The notes: generated from the letters alone by a model not told the origin. Numbered from the stretch's first letter, positions 1 to 8,474 are shown. The stretch is DNA of 64,000 bases from Ruminococcus flavefaciens (GCA_023667045.1 JAMPAU010000001.1:887176-951175); one strand, 5' to 3'. Numbers and translations: made by a program.

Positions 1-520
1 TGAAATATGCCTGAGCAGTCGCCTAAACTGAGTTACGGATTGCGTCCTGTTGTCGCCATATCATATAGTTGTTGACTTCCTCTTTCGGTATACTGAAAGC
101 CCTGCTGTCAAAATTAGCCTTATCAATGCGGTCTTTGTAGATACCGTCCACATTTTCGACCGCCTTTCTGAAATACTTGTTAAACGCAGAAGTAGCTATA
201 CTTGCGGTTATACTGCAAATTTTCAGCAGTCCGTTACTGAACCAAGCATCTGTATCAAGTTTCTGATAGTCGCACATAACAAGGGAAATTTCGTCCGACT
301 GAGTGTAGCCTATTACGCAACCCTCGACATTCTCGCAAAGTTCTTTCATAGTCTGATACATAACATTCGTCAGAATATCGTCAAAAGGTCGGACAAATCC
401 CCTCGTAAAGCTATGGAAACCCTTTCCGTCAAGACGTATGATTACAGGCGTTCTGCGTGTCAAATAGTACCTTGTAATGTTTTCATAGCCTTTCATTCTG
501 TCGCCGAGTTTATCGCCCAT
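1..520 (-). CDS. Thg1-like 3'-5' nucleotidyltransferase, in-frame TAG, cut by window edge
   Basis: Resembles tRNA-His guanylyltransferase (Thg1) and Thg1-like proteins, which add nucleotides to RNA 5' ends in the 3'-5' direction and repair tRNA ends. Catalytic residues are visible: D31 in RLDGKGFH and D76/E77 in YTQSDEIS, matching the family's metal-binding carboxylates. A good Shine-Dalgarno (GGGAGGAG) precedes the ATG, which overlaps the ligase stop as TAATG, so the two are probably translated together. The frame meets TAG at 23-25 (codon 166) directly after WRQQDAIRNSV, and then continues ATAQAYF to the edge. Family members continue past RNS with Gln at or next to this position, so the TAG most likely stands for Gln (readthrough) or is a nonsense mutation. 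The family is usually about 240-270 residues, so the visible 165 are incomplete. Confidence 0.85.
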
Positions 521-1425
521 TATGTCTCCTCCCTCTTTTTAATAATCTCTTTAGCAAGTCTTATTGCAACTCTGTTTGAGTACTTGCCGAAATTCTCAAC
601 CTGATTTACAATGTCGGGAACTTCCTTAACGCAGTCCTGATATACCGCCAAAGGAAGCGTTTTGTAAATAGTTTTCATATCCTTTGCGGAAAAATCTTCG
701 GACAGAATACCCTCGTCAACCAGTTTGTAAAGTATTTTCTCAACCCTCGCTGGCGTTACGACTGTTGCTGTCAGTTCTTCAAGACGTTTCTTCTCCTGTT
801 TTTCTTCGGGACTTTCGGACGGACGGTGGACTTTCTTCTTACGTATCTCGCTGAATCGCTCGTGTACAATCTTTGTATATGCTACATCTTCCGAACCCTG
901 TTTCTTAATAACGATACCTTCGCCGATTTGTCCACCCATTTCGGTCTTGCCCACAAAGTGCTTGTAATCTTCCCAGTCGGTAAACTCGCCCTCATAGAAA
1001 ACAGGTACATAATTAAGCCCCAGTTTTTCAGCAAGACTTTTTACCTCGTTCTGCTGTAACCAGCACTTATTTTCCGTATCAAATACATCAAAGCAGTAAA
1101 TTGTGTTATAGCACTCATCGGGATATTTAACAGCGTGCTTTACAAGCCACTCCCCGAACATACGCAGTCTCTCGCCGAGTACCGACTTTACAAGTACCTT
1201 GTCGAGTTTCTGCACCCAGTCATAGTAACCTCTCAACGTGTTTTCAGCGGAAAGTATCTAGTTACGGCTGAAACATTGCAGTGAATCCGTCTCGCTGTCG
1301 TACTGAAAGCTGACGTTTGAACCGTCGATTTTTTCCTGAATAATAATCCTGTCACCCTTGTAAAATCTGTCGCCTACCCCTCTGTCGAGAACCTCAATCT
1401 CCATATAGTGTTTGTGTTTCAACAT
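520..1425 (-). CDS. RNA ligase (Rnl2/DRB0094-like nucleotidyltransferase) with in-frame TAG
   Basis: ATP-dependent RNA ligase that would seal nicked or cleaved RNA through a lysyl-AMP intermediate. The ATG at 1425 is set by a near-perfect AAAGGAGG. The 301-codon frame carries motif I EKIDGSN (nucleophile K32), SR at 53-54, motif III FGEWL, motif IIIa-like YCFDVF and motif IV GEGIVIK. Codon 56 is TAG (1258-1260), giving SRN-stop-ILSAENTLRGYYDW; related ligases often have Gln or a basic residue here. A protein stopped at 55 would keep the nucleophile but lose motifs III-V. Internal restart at the ATG-less Leu/Met region near 1236 would lose K32, so neither fragment could be active. The gene ends in TAA overlapping the start of the Thg1-like gene. 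Family assignment is firm; expression as a full protein is not established. Confidence 0.85.
1258..1260 (-). other. In-frame amber codon in RNA ligase
   Basis: TAG at codon 56, between conserved SRN and ILSAENTLRG. The same frame is open on both sides from 1425 to 520. Seen directly; its decoding is unknown. Confidence 0.9.
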
Positions 1426-1505
1426 AATATTTTCCTCCTTTAGAATATTATAAAATACGTCTGTTCCGTCTGAGCCACATTTTTTGAAAAATTTTCCGGA
1501 ATCTC

Positions 1506-1534
1506 TTGTAAAATATCACAATATAGTGTATAAT
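1506..1534 (+). promoter_or_regulatory. Sigma-A type promoter of XRE gene
   Basis: TTGTAA, 17-base spacer, TATAAT. It lies about 80 bases upstream of the XRE start. The spacer holds a short CAC-aatata-GTG dyad that could be an operator. Confidence 0.7.
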
Positions 1535-1614
1535 TTATTGTATCACATAAAATCGATTCTGACAATGGATTGCATTACAGGATTGTACTCCACATTTCTG
1601 AAAGGGGAATTTAC

Positions 1615-2307
1615 ATGAAGAAAAGCAATGAATATATACAGGAAGAACAAGCATGGCAAAAGGAATTTTCCGAAACTTTGAAAAAACTTATGGAAAGAGA
1701 TAAAAAAGATAAGAATTTATCTGCAAATAAACTGGCAAGCAAAATCGGAATAGATTCCAAGTCTATTTACAATTATCTCTCCGGACAAAGTACTCCTACA
1801 ATAATTACCCTTATGCGACTTGCAGACCATTTTGGTGTAGACATAGACAAGCTTGTTACAGGCATGAAAACAGGTGTACAGTATTCTTCGAGAAAAGAAA
1901 TATACAAGCTCGCAGAACGTCTCAGCGGAATTGATATGACTATCAATGACTTTGACAGTCTCGATAATAACGGCTGTCAGTCTGTATCAGTTACAATAAA
2001 TGATAAATTTCTTGCACCGATTATTATTGAACTCTGCCTAACCCCTAAAAAAGACTTTATAAGCCATGCAGAAAAAGTTATATCCAAATACGCTGATATG
2101 GAAACTTCAGAAAATTATTTAGCTGACTTCGAAACATTCCAGAACCTTATCAAAGACAGATATATTTCTGATGAATTTGAATACGGAATATTTGATTTCG
2201 ATGAGGATATTTCTGAAAAATGCAATGAGCAATGGGAAGAAATGTCAGATGAACAGCGTGCGGAATGGTGGAAAAACTGGCTCAAAGAACACGATCACAT
2301 AAACTGA
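1615..2307 (+). CDS. XRE-family helix-turn-helix regulator
   Basis: A 230-residue protein. Residues about 13-80 form a lambda-repressor-type HTH (LSANKLASKIGIDSKSIYNY), followed by LMRLADHFGVDIDKLV, the usual tail of XRE domains. The remaining 150 residues are an acidic domain I do not recognise, ending in Trp-rich EQWEEMS and WWKNWLKEH. The start is chosen at ATG after AAAGGGG; an upstream ATG has no ribosome site. It is divergent from the RNA ligase/Thg1 pair with about 190 bases between them, so it may control that cassette. No metal or peptidase motif is seen. A strong terminator follows. Confidence 0.8.
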   Translation: MKKSNEYIQEEQAWQKEFSETLKKLMERDKKDKNLSANKLASKIGIDSKSIYNYLSGQSTPTIITLMRLADHFGVDIDKLVTGMKTGVQYSSRKEIYKLAERLSGIDMTINDFDSLDNNGCQSVSVTINDKFLAPIIIELCLTPKKDFISHAEKVISKYADMETSENYLADFETFQNLIKDRYISDEFEYGIFDFDEDISEKCNEQWEEMSDEQRAEWWKNWLKEHDHIN

Positions 2308-2317
2308 AAGAAAAAAC

Positions 2318-2345
2318 CTGTCTGAAAAATCGGACAGTTTTTTTT
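2318..2345 (+). terminator. Rho-independent terminator after XRE gene
   Basis: Stem CTGTCTGA/TCGGACAG with an AAAA loop, followed by a run of T. Confidence 0.85.
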
Positions 2346-2353
2346 GTTATGTA

Positions 2354-2644
2354 TTACTTTGTGTCTTTGCAGTATTTTTTCAAGTGCTTTATAACTCCGT
2401 CAGCAAGTGCTGTTGACAAGCCGAGCGAGAGCATCTGGGTTTTTACCATTCTGTAGTATTCTGTACTGCCTTTGCCATAAAGAACATCATTGATAAACAG
2501 ATGACTTACACAGCCGGGATTATGTTTTTGAAAGTACTGTCTCCATGCTATGTCAAAACCTTTCTGCATTGTACCTACCTTGTCTCTGTTGCGGTCGTTG
2601 GTAACAGCAGAATAGTAATTCCAGAAACCATTCCAGTTGAACAT
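2354..2644 (-). CDS. Hypothetical protein (96 aa), last gene of four-gene operon
   Basis: Not recognised. It is small and soluble, rich in aromatic residues at the N-terminus (MFNWNGFWNYYS), with no signal peptide or membrane segment. AAGGAGG precedes the ATG and the stop is TAA. It is 24 bases downstream of a three-TM protein and shares its strand and ribosome-site style (TTAAGGAGGTG), so it is probably in the same transcript. It could be a cytosolic partner of the membrane proteins; nothing in the sequence proves it. Confidence 0.6.
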   Translation of the reverse strand: MFNWNGFWNYYSAVTNDRNRDKVGTMQKGFDIAWRQYFQKHNPGCVSHLFINDVLYGKGSTEYYRMVKTQMLSLGLSTALADGVIKHLKKYCKDTK

Positions 2645-2668
2645 ACGCTTACACCTCCTTAATAAAAT

Positions 2669-3550
2669 TTATTTCATGCTGAAGTAATAGCATACATATC
2701 CGAATAAAGATACGACTAGATAAGTAATCAAACCTATAACAAAAAATGTCACTACTTTACCCAAAAATGTTTTCTCATTCATAAAATCGACTTTTCTCAT
2801 AATTGTCCTTAAAAGGAAAATCATCATTCCAAAAAGCCATGCCAGCTGTATATAGTCGTAAATAAAAACAAGAAGTTTGCTTCTCCAGTGAAACCAGTTG
2901 AAAAGTAACGCCAAAACTATAAAAAGTCCTGCAACAAAAGCTACAGAAGTACCTACCATAGCTATATCTATATCGTCCAGACTGCTACGGCTATAGCGGT
3001 TATAACTGCTGTCGCTTTCTCTGTTATTGTACTGACTGACATTGAAAGTATTTCTGCTTGCATTGCGATTATTTTGTCTGTTCTGATAACTGACATCATT
3101 ATAAAAATCATTTTCTTCATAATCCGAATCGTCATCATAATCATAACCATATGACTGCCTTTGTGCGATTCTTTCTTTCAGAAATTCTTCCAGTTCTATG
3201 CCTGTACCGACTTGATTGGTATCTGTTATTCCTTGTGGATATTTATAAACAAATTCCTCAATATCCTCTGGAAAAACCTCACCATATTCACGACAGAACT
3301 TAGACGACGGAGCATATCTGCCTTTATGTCCATAAAAGTTAGTATTGATATTATAACACCTATGAATCATAGAAACTGTAAATCCTCCATTTTCACCAAA
3401 CATACCAAGTCCTATGTCACCCATACTCTCGTTAGTACCAAGAAGAAAACGGCATAATGCTTCGATTTTCTGTTCTGGCTTCAAATACTCCTTATTGTAA
3501 AACTTGTTCCAGTCATTATCGGTAGGACGTTCATTTCTACCTCTTCCCAT
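2669..3550 (-). CDS. Hypothetical membrane protein, three C-terminal TM segments
   Basis: 293 residues, family not recognised. Residues 1-125 are a soluble domain (KPEQKIEALCRFLLG near 24-38). Residues 130-195 are a low-complexity Tyr/Asn/Asp/Ser linker. Hydrophobic segments follow at about 197-217, 226-245 and 262-288. The start is ATG after AAGGAGGTG. It is the third gene of the minus-strand operon. The arrangement of a cytosolic domain on a flexible linker before a small membrane anchor fits a membrane-tethered sensor or assembly factor, but this is inference. Confidence 0.65.
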   Translation of the reverse strand: MGRGRNERPTDNDWNKFYNKEYLKPEQKIEALCRFLLGTNESMGDIGLGMFGENGGFTVSMIHRCYNINTNFYGHKGRYAPSSKFCREYGEVFPEDIEEFVYKYPQGITDTNQVGTGIELEEFLKERIAQRQSYGYDYDDDSDYEENDFYNDVSYQNRQNNRNASRNTFNVSQYNNRESDSSYNRYSRSSLDDIDIAMVGTSVAFVAGLFIVLALLFNWFHWRSKLLVFIYDYIQLAWLFGMMIFLLRTIMRKVDFMNEKTFLGKVVTFFVIGLITYLVVSLFGYVCYYFSMK

Positions 3551-3569
3551 ATTTACACCTCCTTAATTG

Positions 3570-4052
3570 TTATAAATTTTTTCTTCCGAAATATGATGCC
3601 AATATTATAGGCAGTATCAACATCGTCATTATAGAAGTTCTTCTTGCACACCTCGAAAGAACAAATGCTATCACCGCACCTGCAATCGCACAAGCACCGA
3701 CAGAAACAGCACCATTAGCTATCCAGTAAACCGCTATTCCCCATGTCAGCCAGCCTACAAACATAAAGCTCATACTGTCAGACCTGTTTGAAGCCGAAAT
3801 ATCTTTCTCACTCGAACCTTTCCGGCGACGGTCAGCCCTCTTATGATTCCTGCACCAGTCATAAAAAGAGATACGACAGCCATTGTCCACATCTGTTATG
3901 TAGTCGCTTATATTCTTCTTTGTAGCACAAAAGCTGTCCTCACCCCTGCTGACCTTATACTTCTTCAGCTCTGCAATTTCGGCAGATGTAGCATTATAAG
4001 ATTCTCCCTTTGCCATTTTATGCAGAATTTCTATTTTTCTCGTCTTATTCAC
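3570..4052 (-). CDS. Hypothetical two-TM protein
   Basis: 160 residues beginning at GTG (RBS AAGGAG, 8 bases away). The N-terminal about 85 residues are basic and hydrophilic with a Cys-containing stretch (CRISFYDWCRNHKRADRRRKG). Two hydrophobic helices follow at about 98-115 and 118-135, with a short basic tail after a third weak hydrophobic stretch. The stop is TAA. It lies 36 bases downstream of the TAG-containing zinc-ribbon gene. Function unknown; membrane location is supported by the hydrophobic segments. Confidence 0.65.
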   Translation of the reverse strand: MNKTRKIEILHKMAKGESYNATSAEIAELKKYKVSRGEDSFCATKKNISDYITDVDNGCRISFYDWCRNHKRADRRRKGSSEKDISASNRSDSMSFMFVGWLTWGIAVYWIANGAVSVGACAIAGAVIAFVLSRCARRTSIMTMLILPIILASYFGRKNL

Positions 4053-4088
4053 CGTAAAATCTCCTTAATAGAATGTGTCCAATATATT

Positions 4089-5609
4089 TTACCTGTAAAT
4101 GAAACACGTTGCACATAAGCCGAAACAATTACTATATCCCTCTTCAATTTCTTCCCCACAATCGGGACATATTCTTTTTGGCGACGGTATTTTAGGAGGA
4201 TTAACGTTAGTAACAGACGGCTTTGCCTAAGTTTGTGGAGCTGGTTTTGGAACAGGCTTAGGAGCAGGATTAAATATATCCTTAATAGAATGCTTTTCAG
4301 GCTGTCCATTATCATTAAAAATCGAGACTTTATCAAAATTTATAGCCCATATTTTGTCTTTCATCTGATTTAATTTTGAGTATGATATATTATTTTTCTT
4401 GATAATATCATTTATGTCATAAACTTTTTTCAAAATGAATGAATTATTACTTTTTTTCAAGTTCCATTCATTAAGTTCTGCATCTATAAAACCTATATTC
4501 ACATTAATTAAATCATGATTTTTCAATGGAGCTACAGTTCTAACGGCACTGAAATCTTCCTGCCTAAAAACTTCTTTTCCGCCCAAAGCATTGACTATTC
4601 TAAGACGTAAATGTGCAACATAATCATCACTCATATATCCGTAGTCGCCCATTGAGAACTCATATTCTTTTCGTTCCTTAAACTGCATTCTGGAAATTTC
4701 AGTAATAAAAAGCATATTGCACGCCCAGAGCATATTTACAATATTATTGCAGTCGCAGATTTTCTTATCTTTATAATAAGGAAGACCATTTTGGGTATAG
4801 TATTCTCTTTCATAAACAGAGTTATTTTTAGCATAGTAAATACTTTTTGTTACACTATTATAAGAATACGCATTGACTTCTCCCAGTTCGTCCATGCTGT
4901 ATAAAGGCATATAATCTTTTGTAAGCTGTTCCGGTCCACGAGGTGTCTTGTGTTCACCAAGTACCCAGTCACCAAGGTCGTCATGCACAAGTGTGTTGTT
5001 TTCTTTTATCCCATAATATATTCTTTTTATATTTTTATTTTTCAACTCCATATTATCCATAAAAGAATTATTGCCAGTTTGTTGTCCTTTTATCTCTTTT
5101 TCAGTATCAACAATCATTAAACATGGCATACATAACCCGTTTTCGTTAAATCCCATAAATGCATCAAAAGACCCTCCACACCTAACACATACCTTTGCAT
5201 TTGGCTGAGTACTCTTAACATTCTGATTATTGACATTTGCAACAGTAGACTTGACCTGATTCTGCGTAAAAGATTTTGTTACAGCTTTTGTTTCTCCGGA
5301 CAACTCAAAACTAAGACCGGCAAGCTGACAGGTCTTTTCAATGCCTTTCCATTTGTCTTTGGTAGAAAATCCTGTCTTGATATAGACTTTTGTATTATTT
5401 ATGTAAACCCCTCTCGTTGTACCAGTGTACTGTCCAGCACGAACTGAATCAGCCGTGAAGTGAGTTTCTTTCTTACCTATAATCTGCGGACGGTTCTTCA
5501 GAATCTCAGCCATTACAGCAACATAAAGCTCTGTAGGTGTCTTAGCTGAAAACTCTTTGCCCATAACCGAAGCACTCATACTCTCCGGATAAATAATAAC
5601 ATTGCTCAT
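4089..5609 (-). CDS. Unknown protein with two zinc ribbons separated by an in-frame TAG
   Basis: The start is ATG at 5609 after GGGAGG. A novel N-terminal domain (1-105) is followed by a zinc ribbon C141-x2-C144-x15-C160-x2-C163 (CVRCGG...GLCMPC), a middle domain of about 250 residues with no recognised motif, and a Pro/Lys linker (PKPVPKPAPQT). Codon 461 is TAG (4227-4229). The same frame then runs 45 more codons to TAA, through another Pro-rich linker and a second ribbon C481-x2-C484-x14-C499-x2-C502 (CPDCG...GLCATC). The two ribbons share spacing and the GLC-x-x-C ending, so the part after the TAG was clearly selected as protein. First gene of the four-gene minus-strand operon, with a strong promoter. 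Function unknown. Confidence 0.75.
4227..4229 (-). other. In-frame amber codon before second zinc ribbon
   Basis: TAG within a Pro/Gln/Ala linker (APQT-stop-AKPSV). Gln would fit the local composition. Coding signal continues for 45 codons. Confidence 0.85.
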
Positions 5610-5663
5610 AAATTCGACCTCCCAATGTAAAGCCACCTTTCTGACAACTAATAATTTATATTT

Positions 5664-5692
5664 ATTATAACTCAACTTAGCAGTAGTGTCAA
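5664..5692 (-). promoter_or_regulatory. Consensus promoter of zinc-ribbon operon
   Basis: Read on the minus strand: TTGACA, 17 bases, TATAAT, about 55 bases before the ATG at 5609. It shares the string GAGTTATAATAAAT with the next promoter upstream (8054-8082), so the two could be co-regulated. Confidence 0.8.
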
Positions 5693-5706
5693 GTACTTTT
5701 ATAAAA

Positions 5707-8019
5707 TTAATTTGTATCTGAACTAAGTTTCTCTATTATTTCATCATAGGTAAAAGTCTCTGGTGCTGATTTCATACCTTGTGTAATTTCCTCAAATCTT
5801 TGATTGTAGGTTTGTTCATCGACTTCTTCACCGTCAATATTGTATGTACCATTTATTTGGTCATTATTAAAGAATCCTGCAAATTTAATTGAACTGTCTT
5901 TTATCTGATAAAAATTATTTTCCTTTATAAGAGTTTCCACAAGACCTATAGTATTGTCATACATTGTATAGTACAGATTGCCTTTTTCCTTATATCCGCC
6001 GAGTTTTTCTCTGAACATACCACCAGTGTACATATCACATACTGCCCCGTCGTAATATGTGTATATATTGTCTATACATGAATCTGACTGACTGCTTAAA
6101 ATTAATTCTGGAATATCATTATCATCAATACAGATAAGACTGTAATTAAGATTCTTTTTATTTGAGTTTGTATTTATCTTGTCTATATAGGCTTTCTGCC
6201 AAGTATATTCAATCTCGCTTACGTCATCAACAAAAACAAGCTCATCGAAATTCTGAGGATTCTTAAAACTGTAATCAATTGCTTCAGTCAGCAAAATATT
6301 TCCTGATTTAAATTCTTCAATCTTCTGTAAAGCTTCTTCCCCTGTAAGTAAAATTTCGGAATCGTCTTCAGAATATACAATCGGTTCAGTATCTTTAGAA
6401 TCAATACGCCAGTATTCTCCGGTTTTTACATCAAAATATTGTGTGATATTACGTATTAAAGGGTGAGGAAATACAATAAAGCCATTATTATGAAACTGAA
6501 AACCGTAAGTGTGTTCTATATGAGTAACTGAATTATCAGCCTTTACAATAGTAATCTGAAAATTAGTAGTATAATAAACACCGATAATAACAAGTTCCTT
6601 TAAACCGTCTCCTGTTATATCTGCTACAAAATATCTTGTATCATAATCTTCTGTAGTGTAAACGTCCCAGACATCATGATGATATGACGGATAACGCAGA
6701 ATATCTTCATACAATGCAAGCTCGTCTTCAAAGGAATTTCTGTCAATATTAAGCAGTAATTCAAGGTCTGAATTGAGAATCCATTTAATACCGTCATAGC
6801 AGATTTCAAAGTTTAAAAATGATGACGACATACTCTCAAATGACAGAATATACTCTGTATTCAGAATTGTTTTTACATCTGAACCGTCAGCAGATATCCA
6901 GTGATAATCCGGTATGTTATATGTGTAATAGTCGTCTTTTGTCTCAATATCCAGTCCGAACTCATTCGTCATAGCCGAACGTGCCTCTTCTGCTGACTTG
7001 TACAATCCTTGTGTTGAAGGCGAAAACTCACTGAACATAAAAGCAATAATATTGCTGTCTTCGTTTATAAGGTCGTCTGAAATCTCAGCGTTGCGTATAC
7101 TCGGCGGTAACAAGCTGACGCATACCTCGTCAGAAGTAACATAAGCCATATCATATCCGGCTGACTGTTTTGTTATTTTATCATTTTCAACTGTGAAAAT
7201 TCCGAATCCGCCGAAAGAATCCCCACCCCTGCTGAACTCATTAACCACTTCGGAAAAGAGACAACCGAAATATAAGTTGCCGTTATATTCTGATGTTACA
7301 ATCTCAGTAGTAGCTCCATAGTCAAAATAAATAGTATTGTCTTTGGGCTGGGACGATATATCAGCAAGTTCTGTCAAATATCTGCTGTCCGCAACAACAA
7401 GCTCATCGCCGTTTACTTTCAGCAAGTCCACACGTATATCTTCACCGTCAGCAGAGTTCTTGTCAAAGGTAAACGTAACCAGTTCGTCAACCCCGTCACC
7501 GTCAAAATCGTGCTTTACAACTCCTGCAAGACCGCTCAGATTGCCTGTTACTGCACCCGAATCAAGAATTTTACAATCCTTGCTGACCTGACACAATTTC
7601 TGCTGACTGAGATAAGCCGTGTACATATCTTTAGAGGAAGAATTTATGTAAATATTGTAACTCTCAAATGACATAGTACCGCCTGTAGACAGATAAGCAT
7701 AGTATGCAAGAATAAGCGAAGCATCAACAGCATCTACAAAACCGTCAGAATTTACATCAGCAACTGCTATCTGACTGTCCGAAAAAGAATAGTCAGAACC
7801 AGTTGAAAGTCTTGCATATTCTGTAAGTACCAAAGTTGCGTCAACAGCATCAACCGAACCGTCAGCATTTACGTCACCCATACTTAAAGTATCAGAAGCA
7901 ACGACTGCTGTATCTTCTGCATAAACCACCAAATCAGTACGGACACATTCAGAAAACGGTACGATTGTACAAGCAAGTAAGCTAGCAACCGATACTGAAA
8001 CAAATTTATTAAATCTCAT
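5707..8019 (-). CDS. Secreted protein with N-terminal dockerin
   Basis: 770 residues starting at ATG after GGAGG. A signal peptide (about 1-35) leads directly into a dockerin-like double EF-hand: DVNADGSVDAVDATLVL and DVNSDGFVDAVDASLIL at about 48-110. The remaining 650 residues contain short Ca-loop-like strings (DFDGDGVDELV, DITGDGLKELVII, DDNDIPELIL), as in FG-GAP/VCBS-like or DUF-type extracellular proteins. No glycosidase motif is seen. Dockerins usually sit at the C-terminus, and this one differs from the SLADAVLIMQALSNPN type found in the other four. It probably attaches to a different cohesin class. Location extracellular; biochemical role unknown. Confidence 0.75.
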   Translation of the reverse strand: MRFNKFVSVSVASLLACTIVPFSECVRTDLVVYAEDTAVVASDTLSMGDVNADGSVDAVDATLVLTEYARLSTGSDYSFSDSQIAVADVNSDGFVDAVDASLILAYYAYLSTGGTMSFESYNIYINSSSKDMYTAYLSQQKLCQVSKDCKILDSGAVTGNLSGLAGVVKHDFDGDGVDELVTFTFDKNSADGEDIRVDLLKVNGDELVVADSRYLTELADISSQPKDNTIYFDYGATTEIVTSEYNGNLYFGCLFSEVVNEFSRGGDSFGGFGIFTVENDKITKQSAGYDMAYVTSDEVCVSLLPPSIRNAEISDDLINEDSNIIAFMFSEFSPSTQGLYKSAEEARSAMTNEFGLDIETKDDYYTYNIPDYHWISADGSDVKTILNTEYILSFESMSSSFLNFEICYDGIKWILNSDLELLLNIDRNSFEDELALYEDILRYPSYHHDVWDVYTTEDYDTRYFVADITGDGLKELVIIGVYYTTNFQITIVKADNSVTHIEHTYGFQFHNNGFIVFPHPLIRNITQYFDVKTGEYWRIDSKDTEPIVYSEDDSEILLTGEEALQKIEEFKSGNILLTEAIDYSFKNPQNFDELVFVDDVSEIEYTWQKAYIDKINTNSNKKNLNYSLICIDDNDIPELILSSQSDSCIDNIYTYYDGAVCDMYTGGMFREKLGGYKEKGNLYYTMYDNTIGLVETLIKENNFYQIKDSSIKFAGFFNNDQINGTYNIDGEEVDEQTYNQRFEEITQGMKSAPETFTYDEIIEKLSSDTN

Positions 8020-8053
8020 ATATACCTCCATTAAACATAAGTAAACAACATTT

Positions 8054-8082
8054 ATTATAACTCATTAGAGTTATAAAGTCAA
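8054..8082 (-). promoter_or_regulatory. Promoter with embedded palindrome, N-terminal dockerin gene
   Basis: Minus strand TTGACT, 17 bases, TATAAT. A perfect dyad ATAACTC-atta-GAGTTAT (8057-8074) covers the -10 element and spacer, a good position for a repressor site. Confidence 0.7.
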
Positions 8083-8391
8083 TGGATTTTTATTATTTTT
8101 TAGAGATGTTCGTATATTCTGACAAAATACGCACCGTTCTTTCTGATAAAGTTGTATCAGATACACCGAATTTCCGCATATCCAGTCAGTAGGCGACACC
8201 TCACGGAAAAGATTCAAGGCACACTGCTGAAATACGGCTACCTTGCGTGAAACAGCGGAATACTCCACAAAAAACTCTGTCATACCGTCATCATTCTCAG
8301 CAACTCTGATTGAAAAACTGTCCTCTGTCTTAAAGCAGAAATCAGAATATTTGTGGAAATAGACTAAACTGCATTTTTGGGGATTTTTCAT
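8071..8391 (-). CDS. Hypothetical protein (106 aa)
   Basis: Not recognised. The start is ATG at 8391, preceded by AAAGGAGC; the longer frame has no ribosome site. It has six Cys spread along its length, including CVFCQN near the C-terminus, and an aromatic-rich beta-like N-terminal half. No signal peptide. Its stop lies within the promoter region of the next downstream gene. Confidence rests on the ribosome site and an intact frame only. Confidence 0.5.
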   Translation of the reverse strand: MKNPQKCSLVYFHKYSDFCFKTEDSFSIRVAENDDGMTEFFVEYSAVSRKVAVFQQCALNLFREVSPTDWICGNSVYLIQLYQKERCVFCQNIRTSLKNNKNPLTL

Positions 8392-8474
8392 AATATAAGC
8401 TCCTTTCCTTTTTCTCCAATTATAACAGCAACCCTGCATTTTGGCAATCCATTACAATTCAGGATTACACTCCA

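Noticed and set aside
1236-1236. RNA ligase beginning just after the TAG
   Set aside because: No ribosome site there, and the protein would lack the nucleophile Lys in EKIDGSN, which lies upstream in the same frame.
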